Source of the DNA: Scenedesmus sp. ARA3
Lineage: Eukaryota > Chlorophyta > Chlorophyceae > Sphaeropleales > Scenedesmaceae
Length of the DNA stretch: 64,000 nt
Reading direction: 5' to 3'
Assembly: GCA_004335835.1 (NCBI GenBank)
Contig: RWJK01000386.1
Coordinates: forward strand, 27,532-91,531
The notes under the pieces were generated by a model. The model searched no databases and was not told the origin of the DNA. It saw only the letters and a list, made by a program, of their open reading frames with translations. Shown piece after piece: positions 35,694 through 48,800 of the stretch; position 1 is the first letter of the stretch, and the number at the start of each line of letters is the position of its first letter. The position numbers were made by a program, and so were the translations under genes.

Positions 35694-37366
35694 GGTACAG
35701 CATAGTTGGCATTTGACTTTCAGCCATGTAAGGGCGGGGTGGTGGTCAGGCAGCAGCAGCTGCTTCAGGGCTCTTAGCTCTTAGCTGTGTGAGCTTGGAA
35801 GTGTTGCGTAGGGCCATCAAGCGGCATGTTGTTGTATCGGGTGCATTGAGTGCAAGTGGCCTGCTGCATAGTCATGCAAAGTCCGTGTATTCTTTTTTGG
35901 TTGGCGCCGCTCACTGCCAAGTGGCTTCTGTGTTGCCGTGCGTAATACAGCAGCAACAGCCGTCTCTGCCCGTACATGTGCATGTTTTTTTGCGGTTGGT
36001 CTGTTACCGCAGCGCCAGCTGATTGCAGAACATGGCTTGGCAGTCGGCACATCCAGGGGGTTGAATCCTCTGTTGCATGCTCAGTCACTGAAACGGTAAT
36101 GCTGCTGGATGCTGTCAGCTATCTTCACGTGGCTTGCATGCGCTTACATGTGAGAGCATTCGACTGCGGCACTTTGGCTGTGGCAGCTGGACCGGCTAGC
36201 CCTGCAAGCATTGTTTTGAAGCTGCTTTTGGTGGTGGTTGTTTCGGGTGCAGCTGCTTCCGTGGCGTGTCAGGTGCTCAACCCTAGCCAGGCGCAGCCAG
36301 CTGGCTTCCCGTGTGTGGCGGGCCGCAGCCACTGCACCACCGTGGTAGCCGCAGCCATGAACCCTAGCAGTTCCGGTATGGCTGTGCCACAGCATGCAGT
36401 GCATGTTGACTGCTGCCGTGATGGTGATGAACGTAACATGCTGTGTGAAGCGTTGACCAGAGCTCAGCATGTGGCAGAAGGCTTTAACAGCGCGTCTGCA
36501 CCTTCAGGTGCGCCATCTGAACCTGCCATGTGAGTAGTCATTATGCTGCATTACATTTGCAATGATTGACCTGCTTGCACGTTTTAACCCTTGAACACTG
36601 CCAGTACCGGCACCGGTGGGTTAGTAATCAGTTTATACCTCACAACCTGGCCAGCGCACAGGCATGTGGCGCATCACAAGCTCAGAGAGAGAGAGAGAGG
36701 TGTTGCAACACCTGGAGGAGGACATTCAGATGACATTCACAAATTTGTTTAATTTTGAACAAAGCGCATGTTACAGCAGCTTGTACAAGCTCTGGCAGTT
36801 CAGACAACATCTTGTCGCCTCACACACCCTGCGCGCAACAGGCGCACACCAGCAGCTGCCGGTAAGACACTGTCAGCACGTTACCGTGCTGGAACGTTCC
36901 TCACAAGCAACATCCACTGGATGGCACACGGCGATTGGCACACACGCGCGCTGCAGCCGCTGCCTCCTGCAGGAAGTAGAGAGGCAGCTGCAGCAGCGAG
37001 GGCTGCCACACAGTTGCATGTTGCCATACTTTTCACGCCCTACACCTGCCACACAGTTGCGTGCCGCCATAATCCTCACACCCCATACCAAGTCTAGTGG
37101 TCAGCAAGCTGGCCCTAGTCTGCACGCATCATTTCGTCAACAATGCAGGCGCAGCACAGGGGCTGCAGCTTCAGCTGAACCATCACAAACCAGCATCGAT
37201 TAAAATAGGCAGTGCACACAGATCTGGCTTCTGGCCACACATCCAATCACTGAAATAGCAAATCCAGCAAACGATCTGAGGTGTGCGGACTGGATGCAAA
37301 CTGGGGAGGAGAGGACAATGTGCAATGTGAACAGCACTGCTACTACCCCGCGTTGGCGGGGAATGC

Positions 37367-37486
37367 ATAAAGCGGCACCATAAGGAGCCCCAGGGCGGGG
37401 GGCTTCTGGACCAGCATTGCCTGAAGGTGCGCAGTTATGCTTTTACCATGCTTAGAATCGTCCTATTTATAAAGCGGCACCATAAG
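37367..37486 (+). mobile_element. 85-bp dispersed element, copy with an 18-bp flanking direct repeat
   Basis: The 18-bp sequence ATAAAGCGGCACCATAAG is present at 37367-37384 and exactly again at 37469-37486. Between them lie 84 bases from GAGCCCCAGGGCGG to GAATCGTCCTATTT. A perfect repeat of this length around a sequence that is found elsewhere is best explained as a target-site duplication of the kind made by retroposition. The head can pair AGCCCC with GGGGCT. Confidence 0.8.
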
Positions 37487-37871
37487 CTACTGTAGCTGCC
37501 CGATGCTGCAAGTACAAACCAACTGACTGCCTGGCTCCTGCAGTGCTGGCAATCATCATTAGCGGCTGCAAGAACCCTGCAAGCAAGGCAATGCACTTCT
37601 GCATTCATACATGCGTGCTGAGTCCTGATCTAGATCCTGCGCTGAGTTCCTCTGAGCTGTGAAACAGGCACACATATGCCATACACACCATCCATGGCAG
37701 CGAGCTCTATCCTCCCACAAACAGATCAGATGGGGCAGCAACTGTGGGCAATGAAATCATTGGCTCTGTGTTCTCATGAAGCAGTAGAAAACCTCAGACA
37801 AATCCGCGCATAGCATATGGACCGCGCATACCATGCATGGGTGTAGCGCCAAGTCACAAGCAGGGCCGCAG

Positions 37872-38248
37872 CTACCTGTTGCTCTGCATGCGTCCGTGCA
37901 TGGCGCCCTGCTGCTGCTGCTGCTGCTTCCCCTGGACAGCAGCCTTACCCTGCTGCTGCTGCTGCCGCATGCCGGGCCCGCCACCACCCTTCTGGCTCAT
38001 CATCGGCCGTGGATAGGCCCCCATGCCTTGCCCTGCTGCTGCCGCTGCCGCTGCTGCTGCATTGGGTGGCATGCTGGGAGGCATCATCATCAGCTGCTGC
38101 TGCTGGCCCATACCTGGGGCTCCTGACTGCGGCGGTGGCTGCCACCACGGTTGCTGCTGCTGCTGCTGCTGGGCAGGTGGTGGCCCAGGTAAGGGTCCCG
38201 AGCCTGGTGGGGGCCTAGGGCCAGGCACCTGCTGCTGCTGACATGGCC

Positions 38249-38281
<33 letters not shown>

Positions 38282-39416
38282 CAGGCGGCGGCTGACCTGG
38301 CACAAAGCCGCCAGGGTTGAAGCCCTGCTGCTGTGGCGGCACAAAACCCTGCGGCATGAAGGTGGCGTTGCTGTTGCTGGGCGGCCCTGACACAGCAATG
38401 GGCCCTCCTCCTGGCGGCCCTGGCAGCTGCTGCTGCTGCTGCTGCTGCAGATAAGGCAATCCATAGCCAGCCGCAGGTGCCGCACCAATCATACCGGGCT
38501 GTTGCAGCTGCATTGGCATCTGCATCGGCAGCTGCTGTGGTGGCAGCAGCGCGCCACTCATTGGAGGAGGCGCTGACACAGCAGCAGCAGGCATGCCTTG
38601 GGAGCCAGCAGGAGGCATCCACTGCGCAAACGACACTTGCTGCTGCTGCTGCTGAGCGTTAGGCGCTGCTGCTGCTGCTGCTGCTGGATCGCCGAAGGCT
38701 CGCAGGCTGGATAGCAGGCCTGCTGCTGCTGCCTCGATGGCTGCGTTTGCATGGGGTGCTGATCCGGAGGCCTCCAGTACTACTGGGCTTGCCTGGTCAG
38801 CAGTTTCATGCAGCGCTGCAATGATTTCCACGCCAGCACTGCAGCGGGATGATACACACAAAATGCATGAGGCAGGCAGGCAGGGGGCAGGCAGAGGAGG
38901 TGAGGAAGCAACACCTAAGGAGACATACAAGGTGCTGCAACAACTTCCACGCCAGCACTGCAGGAGATCAAGACGAAAAAAATAAAGACAGGAGCAAACA
39001 TGAACGCAGGCAGGGCAAGTAATCCAGCAGCACTTCGGAAGAGATATGTTGGCCAATCGGCAAGATACAGTGTGTCACAGATGCCTTCAGCTCCCAGCCA
39101 GTGCTACGAGCGCAGCTAGCACAAGTGAGACAGCACGCATGATCAGCACCACTCTGATCTCTTGCAGCTGTCATACAAGCATCCACACACCGCACAGCAG
39201 CGCCACGAACAGCACAGCATGTACAACACAAACTTTCCACAGGCCATAGGCAGCGCAGGATGTACACGGCATTGTACACACTGCAGGGCCGGGCTTAGAC
39301 TGCAGAGAATGCGCAAAGCAGAGTGATGCAGCAGCAGGGCCCTCACCCCTCCCTGGCACTGCCAAACTTGATCTTCACCCGGTCCCCGTATTGCGCCTTG
39401 AGCTGGGCCTCAGCAG

Positions 39417-39451
<35 letters not shown>

Positions 39452-40919
39452 AGGCCTGGCGGCTGCTGCGGCTGCCCTGGCTGCTGCGGCGGCTGGAAGC
39501 CTTGGTGGTGCCACGGCGGCTGCTGCTGCTGCTGCTGCTGCTGCTGTACCATTGAGCCTGGAGGTCCCTGCTGCTGCTGCTGCTGGGGAGGTGCAGGGCC
39601 AGGCGGAGGCTGGGGCAGAGGCTGCTGCTGCTGCTGGAATGCCACCTGCCCCTGCTGCTGCTGATGTTGGGGCGGCAGCACAAAGCCCCCGAAGCTGCCA
39701 CCTGGTGCTGGGGCCCCAGCAGCAGCAGCAGCAGCAGCAGCGGCCTGCACTCCTTCGCCTCCAGCAGCAGCAGCAGCAGCAGCGGCAGCAGCAGCGTACC
39801 GGATCATCCTGCCGTCAGCGCCCTGCGTGGCGCCGGGCGGCAGCTTCCGCTCCGGGCGGGGTCCATTGTACGGCGGCAGCCGCTGAAAGAACATGCCTGA
39901 GACGTACATGTTGGCGGCTGCCTCATCTGCTGCGCGCAGCTTGGCCTGCTGCTTGCTTGGTGCGTAGCCGTAGCCCCAGGCGCGGCCCCAGTAGTGCAGG
40001 ATGCAGGTGAGGTTGGCGTCCTTGAGGTCCTGCTTCTTGCCTGGCCGCACGTCGCCCTGCAGGCATGGATGTGTTGAAACGGCGTGTTGCAGCATGTTAC
40101 AGTATGTTACAGAATGTCACAGAGTGTCACAGTGCAGGATGCAGGTGAGGTTGGCGTCCTGCTTCTTGCCTGGCCGCACGTCGCCCTGCAGTCAAGGATG
40201 TGTTGACACGGCGTGTAACAGAATGTTACAGTGCACGATGCAGGTGATGTTGGCGTCTTTGAGGTCCTGCTTCTTGCCTGGCCGCATATCGCCCTGCAGG
40301 CATGAAGTGAAAGTTGTTGGGGACGGAGTGCCGCAGGGTGGGGCGGTGTGCTGTGGGATGATGTCCCAGGGCAGCATTTCATGGATGTGTTGTATTGACT
40401 GAAGGCTTGGTGCAGGCAGGGTTGTGTAGCAAGGGGCGTGTCAGCGGCCGGACAGGAGCAAATGTGCCCCGCACTCCATGTTTCCCCTTCTACCACATCT
40501 TTTTTCTACGGAACACTGGCATACCCCAACCCCAGCTGCTGCAGTTTCAAATCATCCTCACCGCACCTGAAACCTATGGTGTGCCTTCTTATCAGACACA
40601 CATTCCTGACAGAACGCACCGGGGCACGGAAAAAGCACCTGTTCAGACACACTTGCCCTGTAACACACCCACCTGGAACATCTGGAACGCCGGGCGCGGC
40701 CCCCTGTCATTCCTAGATAGATCCGCTAGCAGCGACGGCGCATTCTTGATGCCAGCTTCTTTCTGCAGCTGGTGCATGGTGATGGGCATAGCCCGTGCTG
40801 CCTGCTTCATCGAGCCATACGTGTAGCTGAAGCAGTCCGGGTCATTGCCTAATGCAATCAGCTGCTCCCGAGTGGGCAGCGGCATTGGCGGCACCACAAA
40901 GTTGTTCAGCTGCTGCGGC

Positions 40920-40951
<32 letters not shown>

Positions 40952-41267
40952 AGGTGGCGGTAGGGGCAAGCCGTACTGCTGCTGCTGCTGCATGTGCTGC
41001 TGCTGCTGCTGCTGCTGCGATACAGCAAGGCCGGTGAGGCTCAAGTTGGAGCCTGAGGCGGGCCCTGAGGCAAACATCTGCTGCTGCTGCTGCTGCTGCT
41101 GCTGACCTGGCATGGCTATGCCAGGTGGCAAGGGGCCACCAGCTGCCCCACCCAGGCCCCTGAAGTCAACCGTCTGCGGCTGCTGCTGCTGCTGCTGCTG
41201 CTGGCCCTGCCCCCGCATGTCCATCACAACAAGGCCGTTCCCAAACTGCTGCTGCTGCTGCTGCCAT

Positions 41268-41315
<48 letters not shown>

Positions 41316-42204
41316 AGCGGCTGTAAGCTCATGCTGCCGCCTGCAGCCGTGCCTGCGCCACTGGGCGGCAGCTGCTGCCCCGGCTGCTGCTGCTGCTGCT
41401 GCCCAGGCGGAGCCTGCCAGGCAGGGCCTGTAGCACCTGCTGCTGCTGCTGCCATGCTTGGGTTCATGATAGGGCCGAAGAACTTTGCCACTTCTGCGTT
41501 GCTGTTGATGATGGCTGCAACGCGCTGCATGACGCGGAACTTCTGGTCCCCTAGCATTGCCTTGAGCGTTGATGAAGCAGACTGCACGTTGCTGCTGTCC
41601 ACGCCTGAGCGCACCTGTGGCACAAACATCACAGCATACAGCAGCACACAGCACAGCGGTAGTTGAGTGAGCAGGTGTGCAGCATGTGGCAAAGAAGAGG
41701 GTTGATGAAGCAGACTGAACGCTGCGCTGTCCACGCTGAGCGCACCTGTGACGCAACATAACGGCGATGCGGTAGCAACACAAGCAAGGCTGCAGCAGGA
41801 TATGACGCCGCCGCACATCACTGCGACACCTAGCACAGCACGCAACCAAGTGCTCGACCAGCAGCTCACAAGACACGCGTGACAGCAGGCATTGTCCCCA
41901 TTATTTGACAAAAAAGTCACCCACCTGTGCACTGATCGCTGCAAGCACCTCCAGCAGCTGCTGCGGGCTGGCCGCATCCCTTAGCACAGCAGGAAACAGG
42001 TCATTATACACCGCCAGGTCATCAGCAGAGCCGCCGGCTGCTGCTGCTCGCTTCAGCACAGCCACCACATAGCTTGGAGGCACAGCGGGGCCAGGGACAG
42101 GCGGCCCGGCTTGTAACATGTTACTTAACGGGTGCCTCGGCGGCGGCGGCGGCCGGACAGCTGTCAGTGCCTGCTGCTGCTGCTGCTGAGGGATGCTGCT
42201 AGGG

Positions 42205-42239
<35 letters not shown>

Positions 42240-42761
42240 TGGCTCGCCCACACGCTGCTTCTTGGCTGGCCGCTCCGTACCATCGGCACCCTGTGCTGCC
42301 TCTGCTGCTGCTGCTGGTGCTGCCGCAGGCGCATTCGCAGGACTAGCGCCGTTCGTCAGTGCTGCTGCTGCCGGCCGTCCCTGCTGCTGCTGCTGCTGCT
42401 GCTGCTGTGCAGGTGCTGCTGCACCCTGCAGTGACTGAAGCAGCCCTTCGATGCTTGTCGCCAACCCGAAGTCAAATCCACCGGGCTGCTGTTGCTGCTG
42501 TTGGTCTCTGGCAGTGTCGGCACCCTGCTGCTGTGCAGCTGCGCCAGCTGCTGCTCCTGGTGCGTCACCCCCTGCTGGCTTGCTGCCTGCTGCTGCTGCT
42601 GCTGCTGCATCATACGCGACAGCAGGCACTGCCCCAGCTGCTGCTACTGCTGCTGCCCGCCGCTTGCGCGGATCGCTCGCAGCCCCCGCCCCTGCTGCTG
42701 CACCGTCCCCGCCAGGACCCCCAGCAGCAGCAGCAGCAGCAGCAGCAGCATTCCCTGCCGG

Positions 42762-42800
<39 letters not shown>

Positions 42801-45800
42801 CATCATGGTAGCGTCATTTGCAAGCAGCCGCAGGTCTGAGGCTCTGTCTTCTCGCTCTGTCTGGCCTAGTGCTGCAGGCGCTGGAAAAGATGATGTGGCT
42901 AGCAGCTGCTGCATGGGTGTGAAAGGGCTCAGGATTTCCAGAGGCAATGCCTGATACTGCTCCAGGATGCCTGCTGACACCAGGCGCGCTGCCTCCGGCT
43001 TGATGTTCTGTTGGTAGGGTTTGGCGCAATGGCAACGCAGGCAGCAGCAGAAAGAGTTTTAGCCAAGTTACAGGTCAAGGATGCCTGCTGACACCAGGTG
43101 CGCTGCCTCGGGCTTGATGTTCTGTTGTTAGGGTTTGTGGTTTAGGGTTTTTTTTCCGATGCAGGCAGCAGCAGAAGGAGGAGTGTCAGCCAAGTAACAA
43201 AACACGCTGCTCACAGGCTTCCAGGTCCGCATAGGTCCGCATTGAACTTGTGAGCGCATGGCGCATGGTGCAGCTGCACCTAACACTATGTTGCGCTCGC
43301 AATCAGCCACACTCGACAGCAACCCCTCAGCCCTACCTCACCAGGTCCAGTTCTGCGTAGAAAATGCTGCGCAGCTTGCGCAGCGTGCTGGCCAAACGCC
43401 CAGCTGTCACAACCAGATTCAAACTCCAGTTTTCAATTCAGAAACACACAGAAAAACACAAACCAGCCGCCGGCCTCACTAAGTCCAGCTCTGCGTAGAA
43501 CTTGCTGCGCAGCTCGCGCAGCGTGCTGGCCACGCGGCCCAGCTGTCACATTCAAATCCAAGTTCATTTGAGAAAACAAACCAGCCGCCGGCCTCACCAG
43601 GTCCAGCTCTGATTAGAACTTGCTGCGCAGCTCGCGCAGCGTGCTGGCCACGCACCCAGCTGTCACAACCAGAATCAACTTCACGTTCAATCTAGAAAAC
43701 AAAACACAAACCAGCCGTCAGTCTCACCAGGTCCAGCTCTGCGTAGAACTTGCTGCGCAGCTCGCGCAGCGTGCTGGCCACGCGGCCCAGCTCGCCTTCG
43801 CTGTCCCGCGCCGCGGTGTACTCTGCAGCGGGCGCGCTGCCAGGGCCCATGTCGAGTGCGGCTGCCTCCTTGTGTGGGTGGAACGGCATCACCTGCGCGG
43901 CACGCGTTATGTGACACAACGAGTAGAGCACAGCACAGGTTGAGGACAAGCGAGTACACACAATTTGACAGTGTCGAGTGCGGCTGCCTCCTTGTGGGGG
44001 TGGAACGGCATCACCTGCGCGGCACACGTTACGATGTGCAAAGTGATGCAGTATGGTGATAAGTTAGGCAAAGACAGGCAGACACACTAAAGCAGTGTCG
44101 AGTGCGGCTGCCTCCTTGTGGGGGTGGAACGGCATCACCTGTGCAGGAATGGCAGTACGGTGGCGAAACACACCGGGTGAGGAGCGCAGGCACTCACACA
44201 TTTAAGCACGGTTGCGTACGTACTAAGAAAGATACAGTGGTTCCCACAGATGTGGAAGAGCAGACAAAGACGGCATCCCTCGCTGCAGAATGACTGCAGA
44301 ATGGCTGCATGTTGATGTACAGTCCCAAAGTTTTACGGTTTTACAGTGCTCACTCTCCTTTTCTGGTCTCAGACCGTGTGTTCAACCTGTTGTGCCTCAT
44401 ACCATCCAGGATGGTGCCAGGACCCACATGTAACTATCCTCTCTCTAAGACAGCCATACCTGCAGCAGTGCCCGCCTGCTGGCCTCCTCCCACACGTCTG
44501 AGCGGTCGTCAATGATGACGCTCATGGCTGGCGTGTCCTGCTCGGGGCGCCTGGCCCGCACTGCAACCATGGCAACAGCAGCGACAGCAGCAGCAGCAGC
44601 AGGACAGCATCAGTGCAGCACTGGAAGCACGCTCAAGGCAGGCGTGCCCTGCTCGGGGCGCCTGGCCCGCACTGCAATCATGGCAACAGCAGCGGCAGCA
44701 GCAGCAGCAGCAGCAGCATGGCATCAGTGCACAGCACTGCACAAGGAGCCCCAGCCGTGCAATCCCTTGGCACACACAGTTTCTGCACCCAGCCTGGCCA
44801 CGCAGCTGCGTCCAACTGCATTTGCCATTTGGCGCCGCTTGCATACACATCTGCCAGACAGTCTGCTGTGTGCTACTCCGTCAGATGTTAATTATCCCCT
44901 GTGCCAAGACCACTAGCCACACCTGCTAGTATGCACCCAAGTCCGGTCCAGCCGCTCCTGTGTTTGTGTTTTGTGAAGAACAAGACCACCTGCACACATG
45001 CCTTCCAGCCAGCGAGCATGCTAGCCAAACAAATGCAGCACTCACTCTCATCTGTGACCATACGATCTACGCCGCAGGATCTGCCAGCATTGCCGCATAG
45101 ATCTGCTCCCAGCGCAGCACACTCAGCAGGTCCTTCTTCTGAGCGAGAAGCCCAGACACTCACCCATATGCCATGCACCCTGCAACCCCGTAACACCAAC
45201 AGTCTGCACCCGACGCTGGCCACACGTATGCTGTGTGGTAGCTTGTAGAGACCACTTGCACACCCAAGTTCCAGCCAGCTTGCTAGCCAAACATATGCAG
45301 CACTCGCTCTCAACAGCCACCATGAGGCTCTGCGCCGCAGGATCTGCCAGCATTGCCGCATAGATCTGCTCCTAGCGCAGCACACTCAGCAGGTCCTTCT
45401 TCTGAGCGAGAAGCCCAGACACTTACCCATATACCATTCACCCTGCAACCCCGTAACACCAACAGTCTGCACCCGACGCTTGCCACACGTATGCTGTGTG
45501 GTAGCTGTTAGAGGCCACTTGCACACCCAAGTTCCAGCCAGCTTGCTAGCCAAACAAATGCAGCACTCACTCTCATCAGTCACCATGAGGCTCTGCGCGG
45601 CAGGATCTGCCAGCATGGCTGCATAGATCTGCTCCCAGCGCAGCACGTTCAGCAGGTCCTTCTTCTGGGGGTGCGGCACGCACAGCATGCGCTTGGCGGC
45701 CAGCTCAGCGTGGGGGAAGAGGCTGGCCTCTGGGTCCAGCAGCCGCCATGCTTCCAGCGCATACTCCTTCTCTGCTGTGGTGCAGATGAACACCTCCCAG

Positions 45801-48800
45801 CTGCAAGGAAATTAAAGATGGAGGGAAGAGTGTGTGAATCAGAGGATGCAGTTTGGTTTCATACAGTTTGAAAAGTTGCGTGACGAAGGCGGCGGGTGCG
45901 GGGAAAATGCTGCAGAAGGTTGTTTGCATGCCAGCTCAGCGTGGGGGAAGAGGCTGGCCTCTGGGTCCAGCAGCCGCCATGCCTCCAGCGCATACTCTTT
46001 CTCTGCTGTGGTGCAGATGAACACCTCCCAGCTGCAAGAAATTGAAGGTGGGCGCAAGAATGTGTGCATGAGAGTGCAGTTGCTTTCATACAGTTTGGTG
46101 AGAAGTTGCGTGCCGAAGGCGGCAGGTGCAGGAAGAATGTGGCAAGCGGGTGCATGCTATCTCAGCATTGAGGAAGAGGCTGGCTTCTGGGTCCAGCAGC
46201 CGCCAGGCTTCCAGCGCATACTCCACGCCGCTCAAGTAGTCCTTGAGCGGTCACCGGCCCACAAGCAGTCAACACAAAGTCAACGCAGTCACACAGCGCA
46301 CGCACTCACCGCTGCTTGCGCACCGCGCCCGCGCGCACGTCCTCCACGCCGCTCAAGTAGTCCTTGAGCGGCCGCCGGCCCAAAAGCAGTCAACACAAAG
46401 TCAACGCAGTCACACAGCGCACGCACTCACCGCTGCTTGCGCACCGCGCCCGCGCGCCCGTCCTCCATGCCGCTCAAGTAGTCCTTGAGCGGCCGCCGGC
46501 CCACAAGCAGCCAACACAAAGTCAATGCAGTCACACACCGCACACACTCACCGCTGCTTGCGCACCGCGCCTGCGCGCACGTCCTCCATGCCGCTTAAAT
46601 AGTCCTTGAGCGGCCGCCAGCCCTGCCTCGGGCGCAGCAGCACGCTGGTGGACTTGGACTCCGGGTTGACCCGCGTGATGATCAAGGGCCGTCCCTGCTG
46701 CTCCAGGCGAATCACAGGCCGCGTTACTTCCTCGCCGCGCGAGTTGCGGGCCTTCTCCCAACTGCAGTAACAGCAGACAGAGAAGCCAGCAATACACCAG
46801 GTATACATCATATGTAGGCGTGAAAAGTGCAACGCAGTGGGCAGCTGAGAGCACGTGGCTGGTCGTGTTCTGCCGATGCTGTGTGTGCTGCTGCTGGGTC
46901 TGTCGTGGCGCGGGCAGGGAGTGCCAGCTGCCAGATGCTGCTGGCTGTTGCAGCTGCATCAACCACTCACGCTGGCTCCACCATGCGTGCCTGGCCCCCC
47001 GGGCCCTTCACCAGCACCCTGCACTGAGGGTCACGCCTGCAGCAGCGGCAGCAGCAGCACAGCAGCAGCAGCAACAGCAACCGAACCGCTGAGGCGTCAG
47101 GCCCCGTAGACAGCTCACGATCATTATCAATACATACATCGTGATCTACTTCAGCGACAGGATTGCCCCTAAGCAGCCTCCAAACATCCATGAACGAGAT
47201 GCAGCACCGCATAGCTGCAGCATGCCACGGGACGTGAAGCAAACCCCTCTAAGTAGAAGTCCCCCGTGTCCAAGCGGGCCTGCGGCAGCCCAGCTGCACC
47301 GCACAGTGCTCCTAAAACTCCAACCCTACGCCAAACCCAACATGAAACCCTGTTGTAGCCTCAACCAAACCCCACCTATAAACGTCCAGCATGTCAAACG
47401 CAACGTGCAGCAGCGCCGCCTCTGCCTCCAGCACTGCCTCGTGCCGATTCCAAAACAAACCCCTGCTTTCAAAGCGCCATGACAGGGCTACAGCACCCGA
47501 CAAACCTACCTGTAGAAGTCCAGCATGTCAAAAGCCGCCTGCAGCAGCAGTGCTCCAAATCCAACCCTACGCCAAACCCAACCCCGAACCCCATTGTGGC
47601 CTCAACTGTTGTAGCCTCAACCGAATCCGCACCTGTAATAGTCCAGCATGTCAAAGTCCGCCTGCAGCAGCGCAGCCTCCGCTCAAGCAGTGCGGCGTGC
47701 CGAATCCAAAACAAACCCCTGCTTTCAAAGAGCCGTGACAGGGCTAAAGCACCTGACAAACCTACCTGTAGAAGTCCAGCATGTCAAAGTCCGCCTGCAG
47801 CAGCAGTGCTCCAAACCCAACCCTACGCCAAACCCTACCCCGAACCCCATTGTGGCCTCAACTGTTGTGCCTCAACCAAATCCTCACCTGTAAAAGTCCA
47901 GCATGTCAACCTCCGCCTGCAGCAGCGCCGCCTCTGCCTCCAGCAGGGCCACAACATGATTCAAAAAAACCATGACAGGGCTACAGCACCTGACAAACCT
48001 ACCTGTAGAAGTCCAGCATGTCAAAGTCTGCCTGCAGCAGCGCCGCCTCTGCCTCCAGCAGGGCCATAACAAGATCCTTAAAAAGAGCCGTGACAGGGCT
48101 CCAGCACCTAACAAACCCCACCTGTAGAAGTCCAGCATGTCAAAGTTGGCCTGCAGCAGCGCCGCCTCCGCTCCAGCAGGGCTATAACAAGATCCTTAAA
48201 AAGAGCCATGACAGGGCCAAAGCACCTGACAAACCCCACCTGTAGAAGTCCAGCATGTCGAAGTCCGCCTGCAGCAGCGCAGCCTCCGCCTCCAGCAGCA
48301 CCCCATACCAACTCCAAATAACTGTCCTATAAGCACCATGACAGGGCTACAGCACCTGACACACCCCACCTGTAGAAGTCCAGCATGTCAAAGTCCGCCT
48401 GCAGCAGCGCCGCCTCTGCCTCCAGCAGGGCCATCTCGCAGCCCAGGGCCTGAAAGCGGCCCTCCAACTGCTCAGCTGACAGCCCCGGGGTGGGGCTGCT
48501 GTCAAGGCTGCGAAGCTCGGCTGCCTTTGACTCCCTGCATGGTCATCAATGGTGGTGACATGACTACAAACATCACATGTTGCCAACCAAGACAGAGCAA
48601 TGACATCATCAACAGTCGGTTGTAGCGTCACGGTGACGGATTGCTGCAGGGCGGCAATGGCGGGGTGATAACCCCTCATGAGGGGTTATGTTAGGCACGG
48701 CTGCCGTCCAGCCTGCGCAGCTCAGCCGCCTGTGTCCCTGTGCAGTCATCGTGTTACATACAGTTGTTGCTGTTGTTGTTGAGTTGCAAGAGGTTGCAGG

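Larger units (their letters stand above)
35065..37871. other. convergent intergenic region SNF7 / CPL
   Basis: GT-rich on the plus strand to about 36.5 kb, then CA-rich to the CPL stop. No exon or RNA gene recognised. Contains one copy of the 85-bp element. Confidence 0.5.

Noticed and set aside
35976..36533. 185-codon plus-strand open frame after SNF7
   Set aside because: No recognisable domain and located in the GT-rich 3' flank.
47250..48370. Regularly spaced repeats resembling a CRISPR array
   Set aside because: The repeated part is the end of a coding exon plus a splice donor, the spacing is filled with related intron sequence, and the genome is eukaryotic.
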